Assembly (NCBI GenBank): GCA_027627225.1
Contig: CM051027.1
Coordinates: 88,210,451-88,274,450 of the forward strand
Length of the DNA stretch: 64,000 bases
Reading direction: 5' to 3'
Origin: Congeria kusceri
Lineage: Eukaryota > Mollusca > Bivalvia > Myida > Dreissenidae
In this document: piece after piece, positions 35,101 to 50,100 of the stretch
Numbering within the stretch: the stretch's first letter is position 1
Layout: each line of letters begins with the position of its first letter
The notes under the pieces: model-generated
What the model was told of the DNA's origin: nothing
Seen by the model: only the letters and a program-made list of their open reading frames with translations
Database searches by the model: none
Translations under genes and position numbers: made by a program

Positions 35101-38100
35101 GGGTTGTATTTGTTACACCGGTGTGGGAACTTTAGCATTTATCGATGGAAATATGAACTGTTACAAGTATATTGCGACATTAGACACATATTTATGGCCA
35201 ACCATTGTCAAGCATTGCACAGACAACAATTGGATATTCCAAGAAGACAACGCACCATGCCATAATTCCAGTGAAACTACAGCATGGAAGGAATCCAACA
35301 ACATCCCGGTATTGTTTGGGCCAGCCCAGTCCCCTGATTTAAGCACAATAGACAACCTTTGATTAATACTCAAGAGAAAAATAAAATCTCAGCTTCATGC
35401 CATACATACTATAGATGACTTGAAAGAGCACCTGCTCAGTGCCTGGAACAACATACCCGTTATGTACATTCAGAGACTTTATTGATCCCATCCAAGGCGT
35501 GTGAAGTCAGTTCTTATCCAGAAAGGCAGCATGACCAAGTATCAACCCCAGAAAGCACTCGTGTCTGATAAGTGTTCCCAGTTAATATTCAGCTACTTAG
35601 CAGATCAGTTTGGCAGCCATTACAAAATTTCACTCACTTTTGGCATGATGCTATTACCATATTATATAACTGCCCACTAAGATTACAATCTCTTATGATG
35701 TCATAAATAAAATTGAACACCACACTATTAATTATATTGTATTCTGGCCTCCGTCCTGCATTATTTACCATACAGTAGTAGATCTCCAATCCCTTCAATC
35801 CTGTGTTACCATAACTGTATGTCCCTGTAAGAAAATGATGAGTACTGGTGAAATTTTTTTACGGGGTGGTGGGGTGGTGGTGGGGGTATCAGAATCAGAG
35901 TTACAGCCCATTATCTAAGAGTCATGTTTGCATGATATTTAGTCCAAATGATGTTGAATTTTGTAAGTCTTTCTGCTCAGACTGTCAAATTTAAAGCATA
36001 GCGAGAGATGCCCCTGTTTCAGGCCAACACCTTAGCAATCAATGACCTGAAGCTGGGACTGTGTGTGCCGAGCACCTGCTGCGAGTCGGACATCACTGTG
36101 CTTGTCAACTACAGTAAGTCTGCATCAAACTCAAACACAGAGGCTATCTCCTTCCAAAATGCCTGGAGCTAAACCTTAACAGTTGTTAGAACGTGACTAA
36201 TTATATAAGACATTGTGTGGCTTACTTTTCATGTTATGGCATTTTCCCCAAGCACTGTTTCATGTTTATATCTCAGCAAAACAAAGTGCAAAGAATAAAT
36301 TTGTTTGTTAATGGTTAGAGCAACCATTTAGGACTCAGTTATTTGCATATTGACATTAAATTGGAGACCTTAAAGTGTTATAAAGACAGTAAAGAGCACA
36401 TTCTTACTCACTTGAAACTTATACAACAGGACGTTGTTACACAGAATTATGTATTTGTATTTCACTTAACTATACTTGGTGAAAATAATTACGTATAATT
36501 TAATGAATTATCATGGAAAAGTTGTTTTATATTGCTCCACAGTTATGGAGTGGGTCTATTACTGGCAACAGAAATACTAGTTAATGTTCATTATTTTGAT
36601 TTATATTTATGTATTGAATGATTAGTATGCCAGCCTTTAAAGAAGTGGGGGGTATATTGCTTTGCAAATGTCAGCATGTCTGTTGGTAGATCAAACCTTA
36701 TCCGAACAATAACTACAGAACCCTTAAGCCTATGTTCTTTAAACCTGGTAGGTAGGTTGGTTATGACAACTAGAGGATCCCTATTGATTGTGAGTCCTTG
36801 GGTCAAAGGTCGAAGTCAACCCAACAAAAAGGTGATGACAAAAATAAATAATGGTAAAATCTTGTTGGCCAATATCTATAGGACCTTTAGGATTAGTTTC
36901 TTCAAACTTGGTAAGTAGGTTGGTTATGACTAGCAGAGGGTCCCTATTGATTATTGGGTCTTAGGTAAGGGTCACAGTCAAACTGACCAATAGTTGTAAA
37001 ACCTTTTCCAGGCAATAACTGTAACAGAACCCATAGGTGTAGGTTCTTCAAACTTGGAGGTAGTTCGTTCAGAACCAGTCAGCTAGATGTTGAGGCAATA
37101 ACTATGGAACCCCTAGGCCTAGGTATATAAAATTTGATTGGTAGGTTGGTTATGGCTAGAAATGGATCCCTTATGATTACTGGGTCATATGATCATAGGT
37201 CAAGGTAAAAAAATGACCAAAAAAACTTGTCAGGTCAATAACTTTGGAACCCTCAGGCTTAGGTTCATTTCATTTGGTAGGTAGGTTTGTTAAGACGAGA
37301 AGTGAATCCCTATTAATTATTGGGTCATAGGGTCAAAGGTCACATTCAAAATGACCTATAGTTGGGAAACCTTGTCTGGGCAATAACTATGGAACCATCG
37401 GCCTAGGTTTGTGAAACTTGGTATGTAGGTTGGTCTGGGCAATAATTGGACACTGACTGAAACTAGGTTTTCAAATGTTGGTTGGTTAGTTATGCCATTT
37501 ATTCAATCCCTGTTCATAAAACAATTCATCCAGTCAGTATCAATGTGCCATGGGGGACATTCATCACTGTCAGTGATTGTTTTACCTGTCTTGTAATTTT
37601 GTCCAATGTAATTTGTTTATTAATTATGTCCCCCTACAAAGAAGTGGGTGAATATTGCTGTGCAAATGTCAGTCTGTTTGTACTTTGGTACGTCTGTCCG
37701 TAAACCCGTCAGTCGGTTGATCAGACCTTGTCCAGGCGATAACTACAGTAACCTTAGGTCTAGGTTCTTGACACTTGGTAGGAAGGTTGGTTATCACTTG
37801 TTGAGGATCCCTATTGATTTGGCGTCAAAGGTAAAGGTCAAATTGACCAAAAGATAAAAATATGTCAAATATTTGTCCAATAATTGTTAAAGCTGGTTTT
37901 GGCGATAAACATTGCAGCCCTTAGGCTTGGTTCTTTTTAAGACTTGGTAGGTAGGTTGGTCATGACTAGTAGAGGATCGTTATTGATTTTGGGGTCCTTA
38001 GGTGAAAGGTCAAGTTAGAATTGACCAAAATATGATGAAAGAGAGCACCTTATAATTCTAAAACCTTGTCTGGGCAATAACTTCGCAACCCATGGGCATA

Positions 38101-41100
38101 GGTTCTTAAAACTTGATCGGTACATTGGTCATGACTAGTAGAGGATCCCTAATGAGTATTGGGTCCTTTGGTCAAAGGTCAAGGTCTAACCGACCAAAAA
38201 ATTAAATAGTCGTAGAACATTGTCCGGGCAATAACTACAGAACCTTTTGGCCCAGGTTCTTCAAACTTGGTAGGTAGGTTGGTCATGACAAGAAGTGGAT
38301 CCCTTGATTTTGGGGTCCTAGGGTTAAGGTCAAGGTTCATTTTTCATCCAATCTTCACCAGTCTTGCAAAGTTTGTCTATGACCATAAGATTAAAAATGA
38401 TGTCGAATATAAGCAAGATCAGACCAGAAACACCAGAGTTATAGTCCTTTGTTTTTTGAAGAAAGAAAATGCAAAAATGGACATTATTCAAGATAGACAC
38501 TTCATTTTTCATTCAGTCTTCACCAATCGTGTACAGTTTGTCTATGAACGTAAGACTACAGGTGAAGTCGAATATAAGCATGATCGGGTCAGAAAAACCA
38601 GAGTTATTGACCCTTGTGTCAACAAGTTATCAATGATCGGCTTGCACACACAATTTTTGATTCAATGTTGACCAAACTTACATTGTTTGTGCATGACCAT
38701 AAAAATTGATTGATAAAATTTGATTTCCAACAGTTGCAAGACTTGCATGCAGTTATTTGTACATGCAACATTGATGTCTTCAGAGCTTGCATTAACATCA
38801 TTTATTATCATTGGACAGAAAATTATCAAAGAAAAAGCAAAACTTTACCTTATAGCACAGCTATCGCAATTATCGCATTGCAACTAGCTCTCCAAAACTG
38901 TTTGCAAAAAAGACATCAAATCTACTGTTTCTGCATTTTCCAGAATTGTCAATGACTGAATGAAAAAGGGTCAGGTAAGAGTATCGAGAAAAATGATTTG
39001 AGAACCATTAGCAAAAAAACCACACATCCACTACCCATTTCATACTTTAGTTAGCCCATCGCACCAACCGATGTTTTAAATCAAAATTTATCCTATCCCC
39101 TTCTGCGTATTGTTCAGATACCTTAATTTTCAAACCTGTTAATTTAGTTGGTTTCCAACATGATTTTAGTAAGATCATGTTTATACGCAGGGATACAGAT
39201 TAACATTTTTTTCTTACTCGCCGCCTGGGCCCCTTACTATTGAAATCTAGAGGCCCAGCTGAAAATGTGGAAGCCCAACACTTAATTATCCGTTAAATAA
39301 AATAATACACTGCAGCTCCATTATATCACAATTCATGTAGTCTGTGGATCACGATCGCGATATATAACTTGCGAGATCTCAGGCTATTCATATATCATTC
39401 TATAATTTATAAACAATTGAAGTTTTGCGACCTCAAAAAGCAAACGTCATTTACTCACCCTTTTCATATTTGTTAACATCCATAATGTGTTAAATCCACA
39501 CATAAAAATAGTTAAACTAAATATTAAAACATTATCCAGTTGTGTATAATTAATATCAAACTACGGTATGACAAGGTGTAAAAAAAATCAAATTTGAAAC
39601 GTCTGTTCGAATTTTACTGTTTGCAAGACATACACACAAATTTTGCATTTAGTATGCATATGTATTTCATGTTTAACCCGTGTTTTTTACCAGAAAAGAG
39701 CGCAAAAATCATGCTGACATTCACAAAGTCACGTCATCTGCATGGAAAGCATGGGTGTACTGACGGCAATATAAATACTTTGTAGCGCAAAGAATTGTGA
39801 AATCTGTCCTTTTGTATAAAGTTTTTGTAGTGCAAACAAAGTTAGGTATCTGTAAGGCGAATGATGTGCAGTTGCACTTATATCGCATATTGTTGCTCAG
39901 TTGTGTTGACACCATTAACAGTTTTTCTAAACCGCAAAAGAAGAACTTTATTAAAACTTGTCACGTTATTGTCGTTCAAATAGGTTAAACTGTTTACACC
40001 CTCCGCGTGGACGGCGTGAAGCACGTTTTTTCAGGACCCTTAGCTTTAAAGTAATTTGGGTGCTAATTACAGCATTCAAAGGTGGCATGTGCGATATAAG
40101 CTGATAAAACTAGTACGCTTTGATGTTGAGCGAGTTGAGTCATTGTTTGTCGACAATACAGGTGTCAATAACAGTAGCCATATTGGCGTGAAAAACCGGC
40201 CCAAACTGGATTATTATTATGAAAGTCGGGGATTTTGTTTGTCGATGCAGCATTTTTCGATGGGCGAGTCACTTGAAAATTTCAGTAGTACACGTAATTA
40301 ACTTACATTTTGCATTGTTGTCTACATCCACAAATTGTTATATCCATATGTAAAATATTTCATTTGTATATAAAATATAATATTATTCATTGTAATTAAT
40401 TTCAAATTACTTATAATAAATTCCAAATCCGAAACGCCTATCCGAATTTTACTGTTCACATGACGTACATGTAAACACGAATCCTATTTACAATTAAACT
40501 GCACATGTTTTTTGTGTAAATCCTTTGATCTGCTAGAAAAGCGCGCGAAAATTAAGCTTACATGTGAAACGTCATGTCATCCTCATGAAAAATGTGCGTT
40601 TATTGATTGCTGTATCAAAACTTTAAGGGCAGAGAACATTGAGATCTTTAGTTTTGTAGCGCATAACAACAAATTTGCTTATCTATATCGCGAACAATGT
40701 GCAGTTAGCACTTCCTCTTAAACAAAAAATAGAAAGAAAAATGTAAACCCGTATCGATAACATTATTGTCATTCAGATAGTCCAGTATTGATCTAAGACA
40801 TACGGCTACTTTTTACACCCTCCACATGGACAGCGTGTAAATCGGCTGCTAATTAAAGCGACAGAAGTGAAAGGATATTGTCATGGGTGGCACGCGCGAT
40901 GTAAGCTGAAGACGTGAAATGTTACGCTTAGATGTTGAGCGGGTCGTGTTATTGTTTGACGTACTACAAGAGTGTGAATGAGACCAAACTGGATTCAGTT
41001 ATGAACGTCATGTAATAGTAAAATTTTGAAGTACGTAGGAAAAAATCGGGATCCACGGCCGATTCGCGATATATTCGCGATATATTGGATATCACGAAAT

Positions 41101-44100
41101 AACGAATCGAGATATACTGGATCTGCAGTGTATATCTTGTACCATTATATTCATTTAAAAGGCAATTGTATACAAGTTTTATTTTCCGTTATTCATCCCT
41201 ATAGGAACAGACATAATGGTATAGCTTTGAATTTTGCCTAATCATTAGAGTACAAATGAATGTGACAATATTTTTTTTTTTTGTGTTTGTTCAATGTTTT
41301 GCAGCATTAGCCATGATACCTGGCAACTTCAGTCTAAAGGCCGACATCACTGTGTGCCAGAAAGAGAATCTGCCATTGGATGCCAAGGCTATAGCAGCCA
41401 TGTGAGTGCTCGGAGCAGTTTTAATGTGTTCTTGATACTGCAATTGTAACACTTATTATGTCACTGCATTGTTGGATTTCATTCAAATTTGTGCAATATC
41501 CTTGATATTGTCTTCTTTAGTAGTATAGGTTCACGTTATAAAATGGAACTTTTAACATCTGTAATTGCATACACATTTTGTTGCTTTCCATTTTTTGTAA
41601 CTTAATTTTTTCATGGCGAAATAACACTTGTTAACAGTTGTTTTAAGGCTATAGATGTAATTACAAATACTACAAAAATCTCTTTCATGTTCAAGTTGAT
41701 ACAACTTTCGTATCAAATGCTTGAGACTTTCTTTGGACTGCTTACAAAAGTGAGCTACATCGTGCATTCATGGAATACCTCTTAAAGACGGCAAAATTTG
41801 TATGTATTTAAATGAGATAATAATTTTATTGTCTTAAATAAGAGACATATTTGCTATTTTAGTTGTAGAAGGAATTTAAGATTATGTGAGTATAGTACAA
41901 ATATGTAAAAAAGCTCATATGTTACCTTGAGTCAGAGCTAGAATTTCTTTACATGTACACTACATAGCACAATGACATCTTTTCCTTTTTAGCGTGTTCT
42001 TCAGCCTGCTGGCTGTTGTCATTCTGCTGGGCACACTCTATGATATGCTAGTGCTGCACAAGCTTCACGAGTACTGCTCTGTGTCTAAGATTGAGCACGG
42101 AGAGGAGACCGCCAAGTTGCTGGCCGAGGCAAACAATGAGAGTGGCGATAGCTGCCGCACTTACAATGGGACACATGTGCAGAATTCAGAACCTGGTATG
42201 ATGAGCCAGCAACACTGTTCTAGCTCTCAGCTTGGTAAATGTTGTTCTAATCTAGGAGTTACTGCTCTCAGCTTGGTAAATGCTGTTCTAATCTAGAAGT
42301 TACTGCTCTCAGCTTGGTAATTGTTGATCTAATCTAGGGGTTACTGCTCTCAACATGGTGAATGTTGATCTAATCTAGGAGTTACTGCTCTCAACTTGGT
42401 AAATGTTGTTCTAATCTAGAAGTTACTGCTCTCAACTTGGTAATTGTTGTTCTAATCTAGGAGTTACTGCTCTTAACTTGGTAATTGTTGTTCTAATCTA
42501 GGAGTTACTGCTCTCAACTTGGTAAATGTTGATCTAATCTAGGGGTTACTGCTCTCAACATGGTGAATGTTGATCTAATCTAGGAGTTACTGCTCTCAAC
42601 TTGGTAAATGTTGTTCTAATCTAGAAGTTACTGCTCTCAACTTGGTAATTGTTGTTCTAAGCTAGGAGTTACTGCTCTTAACTTGGTAATTGTTGTTCTA
42701 ATCTAGGAGTTACTCCTCTTAACTTGGTAATTGTTGTTCTAATCTAGGAGTTACTGCTCTCAACTTGGTAATTGTTGATCTAATCTAGGGGTTACTGCTC
42801 TCAACATGGTGAATGTTGATCTAATCTAGGAGTTACTGCTCTCAACTTGGTAAATGTTGTTCTAATCTAGAAGTTACTGCTCTCAACTTGGTAATTGTTG
42901 TTCTAATCTAGGAGTTACTGCTCTTAACTTGGTAATTGTTGTTCTAATCTAGGAGTTACTGCTCTCAACTTGGTAAATGTTGATCTAATCTAGGGGTTAC
43001 TGCTCTCAACATGGTGAATGTTGATCTAATCTAGGAGTTACTGCTCTCAACTTGGTAAATGTTGTTCTAATCTAGAAGTTACTGCTCTCAACTTGGTAAT
43101 TGTTGTTCTAAGCTAGGAGTTACTGCTCTTAACTTGGTAATTGTTGTTCTAATCTAGGAGTTACTCCTCTTAACTTGGTAATTGTTGTTCTAATCTAGGA
43201 GTTACTGCTCTCAACTTGGTAATTGTTGATCTAATCTAGGGGTTACTGCTCTCAACATGGTGAATGTTGATCTAATCTAGGAGTTACTGCTCTCAACTTG
43301 GTAAATGTTGTTCTAATCTAGAAGTTACTGCTCTCAACTTGGTAATTGTTGTTCTAATCTAGGAGTTACTGCTCTTAACTTGGTAATTGTTGTTCTAATC
43401 TAGGAGTTACTGCTCTCAACTTGGTAAATGTTGTTCTAATCTAGGAGTTACTGTTCTCAACTTGTTAATTGTTGTTCTAATCTAGGAGTTACTCCTCTTA
43501 ACTTGGTAAATGTTGTTCTAATCGTTACTATTCTCAACATGGTGATTGATGTTCTAATCTAAGAGCAATAGTTCTCTGCTTGGTAAAATGTTATTCAAGT
43601 TCTTAGATTTGTCAATGCTATTCTAAGATCCATGAGTTGTAGTTCTCAACAGTCACAAATTGCATTTCAAAACTGAAAATGGGTTCAATGAAATGCATTC
43701 AAGGTCCTGAAAAGTATATCAACATCAAGTAAAATAAATTATTGAATTTCTGTCAGTTTTAATGATCACTTTTTTAAACTGAAGAAATTATGAAATATTT
43801 GCTTCTAGGGAATCTCTATACTAACAACCATTTACTTGTACTTTGAAAGGTGTAGACCACTTTTCACAAACATTTGAAACTATGAATTTTTGTGATGTTG
43901 ATTTTGATACGAATAACTGGTTTTTTGCTTTACTGCTGACTGTATCCATGGTGTATCTTGCAGTTCTGGGTATACGTGTGCTGGTGGCATTCTCCGTGTA
44001 CACAAACGGTTCCAAGCTGCTGAGTACACGCACACAGGCGGGCAACCTGGGCTGCCTCAACGGGATACGCTTCTTCAGCATGTGCTGGGTCATACTCGGA

Positions 44101-47100
44101 CATTCTTACGCATTCTCAGTGTATCAGTCAAGTTAGTTTACATTTAACATTTTTACATAAGAAGAAATAGAAATAAATAACCAACAATTAGAGTACATAG
44201 AGTTGAATGTCATTAAAATCATTTCAACTTTGAATATACTATCCGTGAAAAAATAATGGAGCGAATGTTAAAATTAGATTTTCATGAGATTGTGTTGTGT
44301 TAGTTAGGTCATGTACTTTTCATCACCACTAATGGTTTACATTTGAAATTTATGTGTACATAATTATAAGACCATGTTTAAATACTGTTTTATATTTCAT
44401 AAATCCTTGGGAATTTATTACCTAACCAGTAGGCATACATACTATAATTTTTTTACCTCATTTTCGGGACTCTAATAGCAAATTTCTGGGATTTTTACTT
44501 TATTGTCCGGGATGTGTAAGTGCGTTCTTATTTGGCGGGAAAATCGTTTTGGCGGGAAATAGGGTAGTGTGTTTATGTATTTATTCCAATCCAAGGCAGT
44601 GTACTTTTTTATGAAAAAACGTTTTATTGTTATAAGCACTCTTAGCAATAAAAATATTCATTAAAATGCTAAAGATCGAAAGTTATTGCACTACAAAACT
44701 TTTATACAAAAAGTAAAGATTTCAAAGTTCTTTCACTACGAAGTTTTTATTGCCAGATGACACGTCAATACTTACCAAAGCACATGGTCGGTACAAGCAC
44801 GCTTTCCATGCCTGGAACATGACATCATTGGTGCCACCAGACATTTTGCGCTCTTTTCTAGCAAAACACGGGTTTTACATGGCATAACAAAAAATATTTA
44901 AAAAAATGTGTGAATGACTATTTTACCCAAAATTTTAAGGAAAGTAATTGAAAACAATACCTCATTTAGGTAATTAACTAAATGTGGATATTGTGAACAA
45001 CGGAAACCATTTACGTATGGTCGGGATTATAAGTACTCTTTCGTTATTAACTGATGCATGTATACACTCACTGATGCGTGTATAAATGTGTATTACGCCG
45101 ATTGGTCGATCGCTCACAGTATTGGTAAACTGAAATTTTTCACGGCGTTTTAATTGGCTAATATAGATTTTTCTGTGGGAATGAAGCTCCGCCTTCAGGG
45201 CAGAGCTACTCGTAACTGAATGCAGCTTAGTGTGACAACTGCTGTTAATTCTTGTTTATGACACATTGCCTAATCAGGTATGCATTGCCTTGGGAACAAA
45301 TTAGGGGATTAATGGTCTGTCAAAAGTTCAACTAATATAGGTATGTTCAGTTTTTATGATTTTCCGGACATATGAATGTATTCCGGGATCGTGGGATGGG
45401 CACTGCATTTCTGGGACAATCCCGGACGATCGGGGACATATGGCATGTATGCCTTTAGGTCACAAGTACAGAAGACCTGTGTGCATTTTAGCTCGTTACT
45501 CTGAAAACTTGCAGGAAATGTGTTGCCGTTCATCGCCCGTCAGCAGAAGACCTGGAGTTTCATGTGTGTATTAAATTCTGTGGTCTCTGTGGATACGTTC
45601 TTCTTGCTCAGGTAAGCAATTGCCCATACTACCATGTTATAACATATCTGGTGGTAACAAACATTGAGAGGTTGCAGTGGTGTAGTGGATATGGTATCCG
45701 CCTAGCGATTGAGAGGTCCTGGTTTCAATCCCCACTCTGCGAGCATTCTCAAGATTTCCCCAAAAGAAAACAAGACTTAGTATTGGTTCTACCCAGGAAA
45801 CAGACTTGAGAGTGTCTCAATATGCCTTAGGCTTTCGATGCAATCACGCTAAAATAAACAAGTTTAAACTTAACTAAACTTTGACATTAAAACATTTGTT
45901 ATTCAAGGAGCTATTGAAGTCATTAATGATTATTATTTATAAAAATCTGGGGTTTCCTACCCTAGCTTTTTTAGGTTGTGTTTGTTTATAAGAAAAATGT
46001 GTAAACTTACCAGTTACTGAGATTAAGTATTTGCCACTAATGCCTGGAAGAATAAGGGCAGTTTTTGTCTGCATGTATGTATTAACATATTCCGAATTTA
46101 AAAATTAATGTTAAACAAAATACTTCTGCTTTAATATATGATATGTTTAAGATGATTTGAAAACAGGGTATGATTGATTACCATTCACTGTGATGTTTCA
46201 GTGGGTTGTTAGTCTCCTATCTTGGCCTGAAGGAGCTCAACAGAGTGGGTGGGGTAAGAAAGTACAACTGGGGCATGTTCTACTTCCACAGATTCTGGAG
46301 GTAAGACTTACTGGTTCCAAGATTTGGTTTCATAAACTTAATTTCAGAACAAGTGGTAGAACTTGAAACGTGAAATACTTCTTGACTATCAATGTCTCCA
46401 CCAGGGAAAGCAACCCCTATAACTCTGTTTTGTATTTTGACAGATTAATGCCCCTTTTTAACTTTGAAATTTTGGTTAAAGTTGTTCATAAAGTCCAATA
46501 TCTTAAATACTATCAAAGATATTTACTTGAACAGCTTTACTATCAATGTCTAAACCAGGAAAACCACCTCTGATAACTCTGTTTTGTTTTTGGACAGATT
46601 TATGCCCCTTTTAAGTTTTCAATTTTTCATTCACTCTTATATACAAAGCTTTATTTTGGTGTAAATGTCGCACTTACTGAAGAACATTATGGAGCATATG
46701 TCACTTGATAGTGGCAGCACTTGTTAAAATTGACTTCTGTAAAGTGTTAATGGCATTCATCTTTGTTCCAATGCAGGTTGACCCCAGCTTATGGTCTCTT
46801 CATCTTTCTGTATGTATCACTGACCCGTTACTATAGCAACGGCCCCTTTTGGCCCCAGAATGGCTCAGAGTCCAATGACTGTCACAGCTGGTGGATGAAC
46901 CTGCTGTACATTAACAACTTGTTCAAGTCGGAAAAAACTGTAAGTGGGAAATAAACACATGATTCTGAATTATATTGTGAAATATATTTAGTTTGGAAAT
47001 GAATGAACAATTTCATTAATTTTGTCTCCTAGTTTTTAAGCCATTATGGCTGCCAAAGGATTCTGGCACACATTCTTATTACAATTTCACCCATTTCTCT

Positions 47101-50100
47101 CAATATTGTATGGCAAACCACACTCATAAGAATGTTGCCATTTCCGTTCATGCGATAAACGAACAACCTGTTTTCTTCCCCCAGTGTATGGTGTGGAGCT
47201 GGTATTTGGCCAATGACATGCAGTTCTACGTGATCAGTCCACTCATGCTGATACCTCTCTACTTGTAAGAATAAAGTGTTGCAATAATCTTCGTAATTTA
47301 ACTGCTAAATCATATTCCTGTCCAACCAAATCCCATTTGATCAGTATTTTGTTGTATACTTTTTTATGCCCCCGTCATCGTGATGCGGGAGGCATATAGG
47401 CATTGTCCTCTCCGTCCTTCCCTCCATCGGTCCGTGACAAGGTTTAGTAGATTTTACCATTTCCTCTAGCACCAACAACGCCTACTACAACACTTTAATA
47501 CTTACACAGTTGTTGCTTATGACCATTATCTATCCACCCATATCACCAAACCTCACTTTGACCTTGACTTAGACCTAATTTGCTCTAAGAATTATTAGAA
47601 TAATTAAAATGGGCTGTTTCTTGGTTAACTAGATTTCGTCTAGCAACAACACCGCTTGCAACAATACTTGGATATTAACACAGTTGTTACTTATGACCGT
47701 TCCCAAACCACCCATATCACCCAACCTCACTTTGACCTTGACCCAATTTGCACTAAGAATAATGCATATGGGCTGTTTCTTAGTTAACTAGATTTAATGT
47801 TTCGTCTAGCACCAACACCGCTTGCTACAAGCCTTGGATACTTACACAGTTGTTGCTTATGACTATCCCCAATCCACCCATTTCACCCAACCTCACTTTG
47901 ACCTTGACCTTGACCTAATTTGGACTAAGAAATTGGCTATCCAGCACCAACCAGGGACATGTGTGTTTATCAAACACATAATCTTGTTTATAAATTATAA
48001 TTCTGGTATCATCTTTATTGTAAGAATCTCCATTTGTGATTAATATTTATTGTGCTGCTATGTTTGGCCTTGTTTCCTTATCAGTTGACCCTCTGACCAG
48101 ATAGTTTTGAATGCTTGTGTTTATTTAATAACAGTACTCGAGAGTTAAAGTCTCTATTACTGTTGTAAATTAAGAATCAAATAAAAACTAACAAATTCTA
48201 GAACAAGGGCCATAACTGAGTGGAACAAAGTTACTTATGTAACATACTTTGTATCTTGGAGTGTCCATATTCTGATGACATAAGAAACTGATCAATACAG
48301 AGATATTCAGTGAACTTAAAAAAAAAATCAATCAAAATATCTACAATTAATAAATATTTTTAGATTATTTTTTCTGTCTTGCATGTTTTTACATCAATTT
48401 CAACAAAATGAATACATAATCCTACCCTAAGTGCACTGATTATTTAAAACAATAGATCATTGGAATATGGACCCACTCTGAATTAGGGCCTTTACGATAT
48501 ACTTTGTATATTATACCAAGCAAACAATATTACATACGTTATTTGTTGACCATTCTATTACAGCTCTACTTTGTATGGTCTGCTGTCCTGTCTCACATTC
48601 CTGGCCGTCTGTCTGGTGTCTGCCGGGGTCATTTCCACCATTGAAAACCTGCCAATGTCCCTCATTGGGGGCAACAATGTCATGTAAGACTTGACTTGTC
48701 TCATTATCTAACTGCGTATTACTATCAGAACATTTTAAGCTCTATTATTCGAAGAAAAGGTGAGCTTTCCTATTCGCCCCTGCGTCAGCGTCAATGTATA
48801 AACTTTGTTAAAGTTTATATTCAAAAGTCGTTTAACTTCAAAACTACATATGTTGCTCACTTGAAACTTGGATTGTTCCTGTGTCATTGACTCCAACATC
48901 AAGTTCAATATTCCCCATTACTCAGTTTTGTATTTAGAAAGAGTTATGCCCTTTTTTTACTTTGGTTTTCTGATTAAAGTGTTTATTAAAATGTCTTGTA
49001 TCCTCAAAACTTCATAGTTTTTTAGCTCGACTATTCGAAGAATAGATGAGCTTTCCTATACCCCCGGCGTCGGCGTACGCGTCCACGTCTGAATTTGGTT
49101 AAAGTTTTTATTCAAAAGTCTTGTAACTTCAAAACTACATAAGTTATTCACTTGAAATTTGGAATATACCTTTGTCATCAACTCCAGTATCAGGATGAAC
49201 ATTCCCCGTAACTATGTTTTGTATTTTGACAGAGTTATGCCCCCTTTTCACTTAGATTTCTGTTTAAAGTTTATATTCAAAAGTTTGGTAACTTCAAAAC
49301 TATCTAAGTTATTCACTTGAAACTTAGAATTAACCTTTGTCATCAACTCTAGTATCAGGGGCAACATTACCCATAACTATGTTTTGTATTTTGACAGATT
49401 TATGCCCCTTTTTCACTTAGAGTTTCTGGCTAAAGTTTATATTCAAAAGTTTTGTTACTTCAAAACTACACAAGTTATTCACTTGAAACTTGGAACTGAC
49501 CTTTGGTATAATTTCCAGTATCAAGGGCAACATTCCCCATAAGTATGTTTTGTATTTTGACCGATTTATACCAGTTTTTCACTTAGAATTTCTGGTTAAA
49601 GTTTATATTCAAAAGTTTTGTAACTTTATGACTACACAAGTTATTCACTTTAAACTTGGAACTAACCTTTTTCATCAACTCCAGTATCAAGGGCAACATT
49701 TCCCATAAATCTGTTTTGTATTTGACAGAGTTATGCCCGTTTTTCACATAGATTTTCTTGTTAAAGTTAATATTCAAAAGTTTTGTAACTTCAATACTAC
49801 AAAAGCTAATCACTTAAAACGTGGAATATACCTTTGTCATCAACTCCAGTATCAGGGTGAAAACTCCCCATAACTCTATTTTGTATTTTGATAGAGTTAT
49901 GTCCCTTTTTCACATAGATTTTCTGTTTAAAGTTTATATTCAAAAGTTTGGTAACTTCAAAACTACATAAGTTATTCACTTGAAACTTGGAACTAACATT
50001 TATCATCAACTCTAGTACCAGGGGCAACATTAGCCATAACTCTGTTTTGTATTTTGACAGAGTTAGCCCACTTTTTACACAGACTCTGTGTTTAAAGTTT

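Noticed and set aside
45356..45574. 72-residue plus-strand frame overlapping NRF exon 7
   Set aside because: It is in the wrong phase. The exon phase set by neighbours gives the family-typical SVVSVDTFFLLS.
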